DNA from: Hibiscus mutabilis | Taxonomy: Eukaryota; Streptophyta; Magnoliopsida; Malvales; Malvaceae | Direction: 5' to 3' | Length of the DNA: 64,000 nt | Assembly (NCBI GenBank): GCA_019671005.1 | Contig: CM033745.1 | Coordinates: 21,442,921 to 21,506,920 of the forward strand | Part shown: positions 34,900 to 45,950 of the stretch, one piece after another | Numbering within the stretch: the first letter of the stretch is position 1 | Layout: every line of letters begins with the position of its first letter | Notes under the pieces: generated by a model | The model's input: only the letters and a program-made list of their open reading frames with translations | What the model was told of the DNA's origin: nothing | Databases searched by the model: none | Program-made: the position numbers and the translations under genes

Positions 34900-37796
34900 T
34901 ATATTTTCTTATATTTTCATACAATAACATCAAGTCATAACTGTTTGGTATGGGGGCAGTGAATGTTTTATCTTCTACAGTCTCATGGACGTGGAGCGGC
35001 CTAAGCAGCAAACTCGTTCTCATCCTTTACTTTGTAGCCATTTACCAAAACAAACCATTAATGATTACTTGCTTAACCATTAGTTGTACGGCAGCAGATT
35101 TGTTTCTTCCTCTGCTGTCCTATTCAAACATGTGTATGTGTGTGTGTGTTTATATATAATTTAGAATCATAAATGACCAACTTGTATCGTGTTTCTTTGC
35201 TTTTCGTTTGAATGTCCAATGAAATGAAATAGTGAAAAGCAATTCAAATCAACACGTGTTTATTTACAGCTGGTTTCACCTCTGCTTTCTTGTTTAGCGG
35301 CTAGGTTTGTCTCTACTTTCTTGTCTTTGCCTATATCATCATTTATTCGAAATTTTGAAAAATGTTTCGTTTTTGTGAAATCAAACAATTTTAGATTTTT
35401 TTTTATCAAAATTCTAGATCTCAAATACTTCCGTTTTGATAACATATATATTATCGATGCATCAATTCCAATTAATGAACATTATTTTTTTAATGATGAG
35501 ATGGGTAAAAAACTTTTCTATGTGGAATAACAATAATTTTTATTGAACTATATGAAAATAATTATGGAACAAAAAGTTAGACCCTTTAATCAAAAAAGTT
35601 ACACATAAAGCAAAAAAATAATATTATAACTTGATATAATAAAACCTTTTCGAATTATAATAATAAATTTGTTTGTTAGGCCACAAGTATTAACTATTAA
35701 ACTTTTTTCTTAATATGCACGTCATATACATTAACAGCAATATCGAGATAATGCATCGTGGTTGGCAATTGCAGTTCTAACATGCTTATAAAGAAAGTAA
35801 TGGGAGAGTCTAAGGCTCGTCGCTTAATTTTAAAGCTAAAAAATAAAACAATTGAAATGTTAAAAATATAAAATTTAAAATATTATTACACAATAATTTT
35901 ATATTTTTGATTATATTTTAGGTTGGTAATTTTTTAATAAGTTTTGAAATTTAAACTTAGTTTGTGACAATAAGTTTTTAAACTTGTAAGTGTCTAAACT
36001 TGTCGTGAAAACACAAAATTTAAAATGTTATTAAAAAGTATAACATTTCGGTTGTACGGTGATATTTTAGATTGCAACAGGGGCAGAACCTTTATAGGAC
36101 TAAAGGGGGTCATGGCCTCCCAAAATTTTAAAAAATTCAAATTTTGCCTTTAATTTTTTAGAAATTTTAATTTAGCCCCCTCAAAATTTTAAAAAATTCA
36201 TACTAAGATTTAAAAGTTTAAATAATTTTAATTAAATCTCCTCTTAAAATTTTTAAAAAATATGATTAAATCTCTCAAAATTATTAAAAATTTTAGTTAA
36301 ACCTCAAAATTTTCAAAAATTTTTGTTTAAGCCTCTAAATTAAAAAAAAATTATTTTAGCCTCCAAACTCTTACTCTAAATTATGCTATTGTATTACACT
36401 ATTTTTTAGCCTTAAATTAAAGCGTTGTACCTTAAACTCACCCAAAAGTAATAAGTTGGCGGATGGTCTAGCCGAACTTCCATGAACCATTCCTTTCGGA
36501 TTGCACATGCATTTTCCCACCCAATGTAGTTGCACCAATAATGCATGGCGAGTCTCGTCGAGTAGTTTTACTTTACATCGTTTTTTTCTCTCATATTAAA
36601 AAAAATAATATTAATGAATATACCATAACTTTTAAAATTTTAACGAGTAAATTAAAAATTTGTCAAAATTTTAATGATCATAGGTATAATTTAAGCATAA
36701 AACTTTGATACACGGTATGTGTAAAATTTATTTTAAATAGGTTTGTATTTTTTCCTTACAAAATATAAATTCTAAATTTCTAATCCTAAATCCTAAATTC
36801 TAAATACTAGCCTTAAATTATAAACCTTAAATTTCTAACATTTAAACCATAAATTACAAATTTTAATCCCTAAAATTAAAAAAACTGGGTAAAATTTATG
36901 TATTAAACTTTTTTCCACAATTTAAATAAATAAATAAATAGTTTCTCTCACCCATATCACAAGTGTGGTATAATGTAATTAAGGGATGAAATATGACACC
37001 ATACGTGGTCTACTAAATATAGCTAAAAGGCAGCTAATTTTCAAAATTTCTTTTGACAAGACGACACCTAATTAGATGTATTAACTTTTCATCATATTTA
37101 TTACTATACATGTACGAGCTGTCCAAATTTATTAACATGGCTCGAGTCTGACCTAAATATGAACAAATCATAAATGAGGATGAGGAAACTGACAACCTAA
37201 TCTAGTGATTATCCGAGAGAGAATCAACATAATCTAGTGGAGCGATATGGGCAAGAACCCATGGATCATAAAAATAAATATATGCGGTTGTTGCGAAACT
37301 CAACGATATTTATTAGAAGGTAATTTTAAAAAATATATAAAATATTAATAAATTATATTTACTTTTTTGAAGAATTTCAACATTTTTTTATATTTTTGTG
37401 AGAATCATTACCTTTGCCAATCCTTATTTAGTTGTGTCGCTACATCTAGACTTATGGACGATGGATATTGGATCCTTTGGCAAGAAGCAAGGACCAACTT
37501 ATTTGATTGCTTTGAGATTTGGAAAGTATAGTTTTGAGGAAAAGTAAAATTCCATTTGAGAAAGGATGGCTATCTACTGTTTTCCTTGGGAAATTGGGTG
37601 CTTAGGCATCTACCCAACCCACATTCTAATTTCTATCTCCATATATAGGAGTGTAGCCTTCCTTCTTTGATTAGCATATCCTTTGAGGAAATCTCCGTCA
37701 CGCCTCTATGCCCCCTGCTCATACTAGCAAAGAAAAGACCCACCCTCTATTTCACTAACAGAAATCTTCTACTCTTTTTTTTGTATCTTGGCAATT
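34900..37796. other. Unassigned AT-rich intergenic DNA
   Basis: No gene or element is confidently recognised. A plus-strand frame at 34950-35159 encodes a hydrophobic 69-residue peptide ending in a microsatellite-coded tail, with no known motif. A short GT/TA microsatellite lies at about 35129-35158. Positions 37440-37796 are less AT-rich and look low-copy, but without coding support. Confidence 0.4.
36060..36420. repeat. Periodic AT-rich repeat, possible MITE remnant
   Basis: After AACAGGGGCAGAACC the sequence repeats a phrase like TAGCCCCCTCAAAATTTT about every 50-60 bp for six or so units, with increasing decay. Similar phrases are common in plant non-autonomous DNA elements with GGGGC-type ends. 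No matching inverted end was found, so the class is uncertain. Confidence 0.4.
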
Positions 37797-38406
37797 TTAA
37801 ATCAATAATCCCATTTTAATTATTATTTAAAAAATGATCTTCTTTGACCTAAAATTAAAAAAATGACCCCCAAAATCTGTCATGTATGAAGAACTCGCGT
37901 TCTGGTAAAAGCGACTTAAGACCTCGCTTTCTGCAAAAAGCGATATCCTTATACGTGGCAGCACTTTTCAGAATAATGAACTTAACAGGAACTCGCGCTC
38001 TGCAAAACGCGAGGTCCCCGAGAATTTGAAGAGTCGCCTTAATTTATCGTGGCATGTTTAATAGAACTCGCTTTCTGCAAAACGCGAGGTCCCCGAGAAT
38101 TTGAAGAGTCGGCTTAATTTATCGTGGCATGTTTAATGGAACTCGCTTTCTGCCGAAAGCGAGTTCCTTGTAAATTGGGCTGGCAGACCAAGCGTCCATA
38201 AGTATGTTCGAGCAATATTTTGGGGTTATTAATCGTATAATTTCAGCAAACGTTGAGTTTAGGTGCGTAGTACTGGAACTTGTCTTTCATTCGACACCAA
38301 TATGGGCAAGTTCGGTGCATTGTAAACCGAGTAAAATTCACGTTGAAAACGTTTACAAAGCTTGTTTTTGTGAATGGACGAAAATATAAAATGGTGTCAT
38401 AGGCTT
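37797..38406 (+). repeat. MULE left terminal inverted repeat
   Basis: About 610 bp, the reverse complement of 57836-58358 with moderate divergence; shared landmarks include GTTGAGTTTAGGTGCGTAGT and CACCAATATGGGCAAGTT. It contains five hairpin motifs of the form GAACTCGCTTTCTGC followed by AAAACGCGAG. A 75-bp unit is tandemly duplicated (about 37989-38137), whereas the right TIR has it once. Confidence 0.9.
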
Positions 38407-38580
38407 GTTCGGTTTATTAATCGAATAATGTACGATTTTGTTTATCTAAAAAAGAAAGAAAATAAATATAAAATCTACAAACTATGTAAAAAATAAGGCA
38501 GAATAAAATATTTAAAATTATAAAATAAGAAATAAAGTCTTGCATAAATATAATTAATTTTTTTAGACATCCCCCTCGTC

Positions 38581-40821
38581 CTAATGATGCCTATGTCCAC
38601 CCGTTCCGCACGCAGGTGGACGAGGAGCTCGTGCCAGATTCCTCCGAACAGCATGTGCTTCATCGTCATCGTCGTCATCATCGTCGTCCTCATCATCATC
38701 ATCATCATCATCGGCACCATGATCGTCCCCGAAACGCGGACCACTGTTGGCACCGGGGCCTGTGTAGAACAAGCACTGCGGTGGCGTCTGCTCAACAATG
38801 TTGTAGTCGAACTGTGCTGCCAATGGTGGAACATCGAACACCGGAAGACCATATGCAATAGGCAGTGTCGGGTAATATGCTGGATGCATCGACATAAAGG
38901 GACGAACGGCGTCCGTGATCAAAATATCAGGTAGAGACCCCATCTGCTGAAACGTTTGAGGACCACCCATCTGCAAAAATGATGGTGAAGCAGAGTGCAT
39001 GAATGTCGGTCCTGGCGCTGGTGTCGAAGGCTGTGTCGCGGACTGATCTGCTGCTTGCGCTATTCCAGACGAAGAGGCCCTTACAGTGTGAGTTCGTCGT
39101 CTCTGGCTTTCAGGCCCCATTCTGGTACCGCGCTGCGTTGGCTGGCGCTGGGTGGCCTGACGTTGTGTGGGCGAGCAGTTTTGGGGAGGCACCTCAATTT
39201 CTCGCTCCGCTCCTCCCGAGTCAGTGTATGCGACTTCCCATTTTGGTGGTACCAATACATATAGTCGAATGTGACGTCCTGGTCCACAATACGTTCACAG
39301 ATGGGCGGCCGCCTGCCATACCTTGTCATCCATTGGCCGACCTAGTTAGCATGATGATGGCCCCAATAGACGTTCGTCTTCCCCTACCGCGTCAACCGAT
39401 ATAATTCGTCCAAATTGGGTGGCAGCTCCGGAACCCCTTGGACGTAGCCAAATTGTCGCAGAACTCGGTCGGTAGGATGCTACTCGACAATTTCGTAGTT
39501 GATGAGTGGCACTAGCAGCAACCAGACGTGAGAGGTGTCTGTAATGTCCTGCGGAATACAGTCCCGAATAGGAGGAGTAGTGTACGGTGTCCATAAGAAC
39601 TAAACAAAATTTTTTGAACGTGAGCTATATAAAGTTTGATTAGGAAAAAAAATTGAGATATTAAGAAAAAATGGTCCGAAATCCTGACCTCATCTTGTAT
39701 CTTGTCGATCAGCAGTCTATAGTCTCGTTGTGTCTCTGACAGTCCCCGGTGAGTGAGTAGAAGGCACCATCTGTCATTAATGAAAAATAATTTAAAAATT
39801 GTAATAGTTTTAAAAAATATTCTAAAAATAAAATAAATTAAATTAAATAATTTTAATAGTACCTCTGAATAAGTGAGAATAGGTACGGGGTCGGGCTTCT
39901 AGGCTGTAGGCTTAAAAAGGGCATCCAAAACCAAGCTCAAGACTGCAGCAGTAAAAGACATCCTCCGATTGCGGCTCTGTCAGGGTCGATGATTCTGCAA
40001 AGCTCCCTAAACAAAAAGGCCAAGACCGCTGCTCCCCAACATTTTTTGCTAGATTCAGCAAAATTGCGGAGATTGTGCAGCCACATCAGGTGGAGTTTGT
40101 TGTGAGATTTGTCAGGCATCAAAATCTCTCCAATAATTCATAGGATGTGGGCACGAGCAAACCGCTGCGAAAATAATAAGTACTGTTATAAAAATAATTT
40201 TATTATTAAAAAAAGTAATCGAGATATATAAAAAAATAAATATATTTACCCGCTTTGTTTCGTCATCCGCATCGGGGGAATTGTAAAATTCTGCTCCAAA
40301 AAAGTTAAAAAAAATTTGCCACCGTCGAACTTGTCCAGAACCACTCTTAGCAGGTCAGCACACAGGGTCGCCTAGTCACCGTCGGCAACACCGGTAATAA
40401 CCTTGCCATCAGTAGGCAAGCCAAGATGATATGCAACATCTTCCAGTGTAATTGTAGCCTCGCCGCACAGAAGATGAAAGTTGTACGTCTTTGGCTTCCA
40501 TCATTCCAATAAGGCGTTAATAAAGGGACGGTTCAACTTCGTACCGCCAACAATAGTAGCGACGTGGCCAAAACCGACTTCGGCAATAAACCGATCAATA
40601 TTCGCATTCGGCGCGACCGTGATATGATTTAGATAGCATGTCAATGCTCGTTCGTAGTGCTTGAAGAAAAAATAAAAGATAATAATTTTAAAAAATACAT
40701 ATAGTTTGAAATAAATAAAAGAATAAAGAAATAATTTAAAGTAAAAAAAGAATATTACCTCCGCATTCGTCCGCCAGTAGTCGAAGATGTGTCGTTCGTC
40801 TAGCCTCAATAAAGCCGCCAT
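38581..40821 (-). pseudogene. MULE-borne plant mobile domain (PMD) gene, five exons
   Basis: The family contains the MAIN/MAIL proteins and many transposon-carried relatives (PF10536). Start MAALLRLDERHIFDYW at 40821. GT-AG introns are seen at 40660-40758, 40165-40249, 39771-39862 and 39600-39688. Exon 2 carries GFGHVATIVGGTKLNRPFIN and GEATITLEDVAYHLGL. Exon 3 carries NKLHLMWLHNLRNFAESSKK and PDRAAIGGCLLLLQS. Exon 5 carries the DRVLRQFG region, a low-complexity Pro/Gln/Ser tail, a run of about 18 Asp/Glu residues near 38680-38730, and the end PACGTGGHRHH. In-frame stops (for example ALLE*W and GD*ATLC in exon 2, one in exon 3, one early in exon 5) make it a pseudogene. Confidence 0.85.
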
Positions 40822-41390
40822 TGTATAGAAAATTTAGGATATTTATAATAGGAAAAGATGATAAAATTTGAATTGCCGAGGTGTGGGGTAAAACAGATTG
40901 TAGAGCCTCTATTTATAAGAGGCCTCGCACGCCCTGGGAAGCGATATTAAAGGAACTCGCGTTCTGGGAAAAGCGATATTTAAGGAACCTCGCATTCCCG
41001 AGAAAGAAAGTTTCGTTGAAAAGACGCATCCTTTGGCTTTTCAGAGGGCATCTATGGAACGGTCAGAAGGGACCTCGCGTTCTGTATAAAGCGAGGTCCG
41101 TTAAATATCACTTTTTGCAGAACGCGAGGTAATTGGGTTTTTCGAAATCAAATTTTTTCCGCTTTAAATACATTATTGTTTTTATTATATTATTATTTTA
41201 TTCCTATATATATTAGGATAATATTTTTGATAAAGATTGTGGTTATAAATTGTATTATTTTATTTAGATTAGAATTAAATAATATAAATCGGTGCTTTCC
41301 GATTAATTACTATAAATTTAAAATTGTAAGCATTTGTATGAATAATAAATTCTTGTGCAATAAAATTAAATATGATCTATTCTGAAACTC
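40822..41390. promoter_or_regulatory. Divergent intergenic region with TIR-like hairpin motifs
   Basis: This lies between the PMD start (minus) and the next ORF (plus). From 40940 to 41135 it holds four motifs like those in the TIRs: GAACTCGCGTTCTGGGAAAA, ACCTCGCATTCCCGAGAAAG, GACCTCGCGTTCTGTATAAA with GCGAGGTCC, and CACTTTTTGCAGAACGCGAG. The arrangement suggests that TIR-derived sequence acts, or acted, as a shared promoter. That function is inference. Confidence 0.55.
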
Positions 41391-41969
41391 ATGCGGTGCT
41401 TTTCCTTTACTATAAAACCCACGCTCCAATTATGTCTATTTCACCAAAACATCCAACACTTTGCTCCCCTCATGGCTAAGTTTTTCGCAACATTTTATTT
41501 TCTCGGTACCTATTTCGATTCAACTATCACCAGCAATATGTCACTCCATGATTTGTTGCAGTTGATATCAAATGAGGTTAATCAACGTACTGACAAGCAA
41601 ATTTCTTACTTGGAATGTAAAATCTCAACACCGACGACAGTTGAAACGCACTATATTCTGAAGCTTACCAACGAAACCGACGTACGTAACATGTATGACC
41701 GCCTCAATTCTGTACGAGCTAAATACATCCATTTAAATGTTAAGTTCGATGAGGTCAACGCCGGTGAAGGTAGTACGTCTTCACCCATAAAAGCTACTCC
41801 GTCCGTACTCGCACCGACCACTGAACAAGCTCCATCTTTACCGGATGTTGATGCTGCTGTCGACGAGTTGCAGCTTTTTATGTACAGGCACAAGCAACAA
41901 AAACAACAGCTGATGGAAGAACTTGACTTAAGTTCAAACAATTCAACTGACTACGATGAATCCGATTAA
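41391..41969 (+). CDS. Intact 165-192-codon ORF in the MULE, possibly PB1-like
   Basis: An uninterrupted plus-strand frame, the only intact one of this MULE. ATG codons at 41391 or, more likely, 41472 (MAKFFATFYFLGTYF) could start it. The first 90 residues have alternating hydrophobic strands and the segment MSLHDLLQLISNEVNQ. This resembles the N-terminal PB1-like domain that precedes MULE transposases, compare LSYNKLIKEVENSV at about 54760. The C-terminal half is Ser/Thr/Ala-rich and then acidic, ending NNSTDYDESD. No catalytic motif was seen. It may be a detached transposase N-terminus or a separate accessory gene. The family is not securely recognised. Confidence 0.55.
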   Translation: MRCFSFTIKPTLQLCLFHQNIQHFAPLMAKFFATFYFLGTYFDSTITSNMSLHDLLQLISNEVNQRTDKQISYLECKISTPTTVETHYILKLTNETDVRNMYDRLNSVRAKYIHLNVKFDEVNAGEGSTSSPIKATPSVLAPTTEQAPSLPDVDAAVDELQLFMYRHKQQKQQLMEELDLSSNNSTDYDESD

Positions 41970-42046
41970 CCTTTCACTTAAGAAATTATGTTTTATGAGT
42001 TGGTTTTTCATCCTTTATTAATGTTCTCAGTATGTGCAATGTTGCA

Positions 42047-43569
42047 TGTTGCGCGTAATAAGTGCTCCACAATTGTGCAAGTGTACACGTCGCAAGTTAT
42101 AGTATAAAAGATATAATCTCCACAGGGATTGGTGCCACTTCAAGAATCCAATCTCTTGCACTGTAAAAAGTAAAAACATAAGTAGGTGATTGTATGAGTT
42201 TTAACTAACAACTAAACTAGAAAGCAATAAAGTAAAAGAATATGTAATCAAATGAGAGAGAATAGGCCAGGTTATCATGAGTTGAGGTGTGATAGCCAAT
42301 TGGATCATCTTGGTAAAAGAGTGCAAAGGCAACTCAGTTGTCGTGGCAACTTGCGCAGCGGGGTTGCCTTGGCAACTAATCGACGGTTGCCTGGGCAACT
42401 AGCTGGGCAACTAATTGGGCGGCTGGGCAGCAACTTCAAGGTTCAGCGGAGCGTTCTTCAATGGTTTCTTCTTATCCTTAAGTTGAAACTCTAGCTAATT
42501 GTGTATGCCTTGACAATACATCCCTGCGTGAATCAAGGGTGAACAACAACCAATTTTGCACTCCTCTTAGCCGTTGAATTCCTTAACTTATTCCTAAGTT
42601 GGATTAATCTTCACCATCAATAGATTGAATAAAGACCATACTCATTCGTTTCTTGAATCTAACTCTCCCGATATTAGATAAATAGATGAGGTTACGAGAT
42701 CCTCTCCCAATTCACTCGCAAACAAGAATAAAAACCAAGAATGAGTAAACCTTAAATTGAAAGTGCAAACTCTTATTACCTAAACAAAATCCAATTGTTT
42801 CTCACAACCACAAAACACAATAACCTTAGCCAAATAGATTTAGTTCATGGCTAGGTTCCAAAGAAATACAAAACAAAGAATTCCTAACATAAACCTAATT
42901 GAACAAGAAAGAAAAAGATGAAGAATGGTTGAAGCCTTTGTCGAAATCTCTCCCTCATTCTCTTGTCAAAATCTCCCCATTTTGCTCTCCCTTGGAGTTG
43001 ACGGCTTGGTCCTCAATTTATAGGGCTAGGTCAAAGTCTTTTTTGATGAGCAAGTTAAGTTGGAATTAAATACTTTTAAAGAATATAATTCTTTATTATA
43101 TTTAAATTCCTTCTAGATCTTCTCCTATCTTCTTGGGATTTAATTTCTCTTTATCCTCTTCATGGAAATCAAACTCCTTTGGGATTTAACTTTGATCCAC
43201 GTCATCTTGGGTTTATCTAGTCATCAATTTTGACTGCCATATCATATTATCGCTTATCGACAATTGCCCTGGCAACTAGCTCGATATCTCTTTCATGCAT
43301 TGCCTTGGCAACTAGCTCGACATCTCCTTCATGCATTGCCTTGACAACTGGTTCCAACCTTGCTTTGGCAAGTGATTCTGCACACATACAAAAATACACC
43401 AAAGCAGTATCTTTTTCCACAAAATTAAGCAAAATATGAAATCAAGCTTGTCCACCAAGGAAACAATGCAAACATGCATGAATGGCTAATAATGCAACAA
43501 TATGAGTCTAAGTCTAGCAATAATATGAATAAAAAGGGTGAATAAAATAGTACTTTTAGACACTTAACA
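42047..43569 (-). repeat. Athila-2 3' LTR
   Basis: About 1523 bp, nearly identical to 52398-53899. It has a roughly 21-bp segment (about 42268-42290) absent from the other LTR. It contains clusters of the GTTGCC..GGCAAC motif at 42330-42430 and a tandem repeat of about 40 bp at 43264-43360. Confidence 0.93.
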
Positions 43570-43583
43570 CACCCCCAAACTCG
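43570..43583 (-). promoter_or_regulatory. Athila-2 polypurine tract
   Basis: The minus strand reads GAGTTTGGGGGTG directly before the 3' LTR, preceded by TTGAGGACAAGCAAT, the same context as the Athila-1 tract at 33773. Confidence 0.85.
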
Positions 43584-44413
43584 AACTATTGCTTGTCCTC
43601 AAGCAATGCAAACTAATAATTACCCGCCAAGACTTCAATTTTCACAAACTTAGCTTTGAACTTGATTTCAATTCTCAGAACCATGGCACAAAGTATGATT
43701 GGCTTTTCATTTTTCGAAAAACTTAAGAGTTACTCGGAATCAATCTATAATGCTTGTGAGTGTGTGCGGAGTTGTGTGCAAGTTGATTTTTCAGATTCTA
43801 TGCAAACAAGAGGTTTTCAAATTACTTTATTGGGTTCTTTTAACATGTTTTAACTAGAGCCGGTTTCGGGCACCTCTAGTGTTTTGTTTTTAGTTTTCTT
43901 AAGTTTATTAATTTATTCGACTAGAGCTAGTTTCAGGAACCTCTAGCGATCAATTTTTAGCACATGCTAGAGCCAATTTCGGGCACCTCTAGCGATCAAT
44001 TTTTAGCATATACTAGAGCCAATTTCAAGCACCTCTAGCATTCATCCAATTTTTATTCTAATCCCCCAATTTTTTTAACTATCAACCTAAGTTCGCTAGA
44101 ATTCCTTAAATCAATCAAGCCACACAGTGTTTCATCAAGTTTAGCATCATAGTACGATTCTAAGTGTTTCCACATTTATCCTAGAATAAAAAGTTCTATC
44201 AATTAAGTACATTGGCAAAGTTATCATCGGATATTCATCAAATCTAGGGAATTCTTATTCCAACTAAAGGCATGGCAAGCAATTTATGTATCCTAAATGC
44301 AATACTTAAGATGAATGCAACTAAAGGCATGGCATTGTCCTCAATGCATGCAACAAAGAAAAATAAAATAAAATAATAATAATAATAAAGAAAAGTAAAA
44401 TGCAAATGAGGAC
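43584..44413 (-). other. Athila-2 3' untranslated region with short tandem repeat
   Basis: Noncoding sequence between ORF3 and the PPT. At 43853-44045 four imperfect units share CTAGAGCCAATTTCGGGCAC followed by CTCTAGCGATCAATTTTTAG; each unit carries its own inverted CTAGAG/CTCTAG pair. No gene is seen. Confidence 0.65.
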
Positions 44414-45950
44414 TTACTCCGAGAGTTCATCGTCATGGATGATTAGTTTCCTTTTGGTCGGTGTCTTGATTCGTTTGCTTGAACGCGGTGGTTGCTTCCT
44501 TGTTGCCGATGGTGGAATCGATCCTCGTACGGCGTTGTCCTCATCGTCCTCTTCATCAATGTCATTGGCTTTTCGCTTGGGCTTGGAGGATTCCATTGGT
44601 GCGGTCTTTGTTGGTGCAATGGAGGACTCGTCTGAATCTGAAAAATTGGATAATGATTCAGTACGAGTTGATTCGGGCATAGGCGCTTTACCTTTGGCTT
44701 TTGCAGTGGTTTCCGGGGCGTCTTTAGCTTTGGTTGCCGGGGCAACTGCTTGGGCAGGCACAGTGTAGGTTGTTGTGGCATCATCTGTTGCGGTTGCCGT
44801 GACAACTGCTTCATTGGTTGCCGTAGCAAGGATTTCGGCAGGAAAGATGAGGAACGACACGCGGCTGTCCGGGTACTTTTCCAGGATGACTTGGGTGATG
44901 GCATTGTTGTGATCCTTCATATACTGCATGAACATTAGTTGTCGGTCTTCACTTTGCCAAAGGCGGTTCACCAACGGTTGTAAGAGTGCTTCAAGTTGTC
45001 CCGGGTTTGCTGTCTGAGTTGCCGGGCATAAGTTGCTTGGGCATTAAGAGTTGCCGAGGTGGCAGGAGTTGCTGCGGTAATTGAAGACGTTGGGGACTTT
45101 ACCGGTGCCTCTACTATTAGCTTTCAGATTTGTGCTCGATTCCAGCCGGACTTTGGTAGGGCATTTTCATCAGTGAACTCACTTGGGACATGCATCTCCT
45201 TGCAAATATTGGAAATTAAGCATGGGAAGAAAAGAGAACCCTTGTTTTTTGTGCTGCATACAAAAATCTCATCACAAATAATTTTCCAATGTTAATGATT
45301 CGATTATGCAAGATAGAATGTATGAGCAAAAGACGAGGTGTATCAACGGTGGTATTGTTTGTTGTGGGCATTAAAGAAGTTTTAACAAACTTATTCCATA
45401 ATTTTTCCTTGGGCTTAAGCCGAAGGCGATTTACCGTGCCCTTGTATTTATCGTCGTTCCAATGAGTTCCCAGTAGAGTGAGTTCTTGAAGCACCTTGTT
45501 GAGTTGCTTGGGCGTGAGTTGATCAACAAATGCTTGATGCTCGTCCTTCTCAATGTAGAGCCCGTAAAAGGTGTTGATATTTTTTGGGCTTATGAGTATA
45601 GCCTTGTCACGAACAAAAACATAAGGATTATCCGAGTTAGGTGAGTGAGCATAGAATTCTCTTACCCATGAGATGTTACCCGGTTCCGGTTGATGGCAAA
45701 AGATTTGCCACTTTTGATGTGCAATCCTTTGGAATATGAATGGTTCAAGGCCGAAATCTTGATGAGAGTTGGAGTATTCGAAGCCTTGTTCTTCGCAAAT
45801 CTTCCAGCTTTCAAACTTGGAGTGAAATCTTTCTTGAACCACCGGTGTAGCAAACTTCTTGTATCTTGGTTCTTTGGAGGAACTTGGATGAACCAAAAAT
45901 TCGATTTTGGATGCCATGGATGATCTTGGTTGTGAGTTTGGTAGAAACAA
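44414..45950 (-). pseudogene. Athila-2 ORF3 (post-pol accessory ORF)
   Basis: Start MASKIEFLVHPSSSKEPRYK (ATG near 45916; the frame itself opens at 45950). The globular part contains PEPGNISWVREFYAHSPN, ILISPKNINTFYGLYIEKDE and TPRLLLIHSILHNRIINIGK, a pattern of the plant putative transposon protein family (PF20167 type). One TGA near 45110 and a frameshift before 44974 interrupt it. The C-terminal part (44974-44414) is Ala/Thr-rich, then charged (NDIDEEDDEDNAVRG) and basic (SSKRIKTPTKRKLIIHD), suggesting nucleic-acid or nuclear contacts. The function is unknown. It occupies the position of the so-called env-like ORF, but no signal peptide was seen. Confidence 0.75.

Noticed and set aside
34950..35159. 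Hydrophobic 69-residue frame, possible gene fragment
   Set aside because: No motif, no neighbouring exon, and the tail is coded by a GT microsatellite; mentioned only inside the unassigned region.
37890..38170. Regularly spaced short repeats in the MULE end resembling a CRISPR array
   Set aside because: The units are hairpins inside long terminal inverted repeats, the spacers are themselves repeated, and the context is a plant transposon.
38584..38934. Plus-strand frames rich in His/Arg/Ile opposite the PMD gene
   Set aside because: They are antisense shadows of the poly-Asp and Pro-rich coding sequence on the minus strand.
44400..44768. Plus-strand frame of 122 codons opposite Athila-2 ORF3
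   Set aside because: Antisense of a low-complexity coding region; the minus strand carries the conserved protein.
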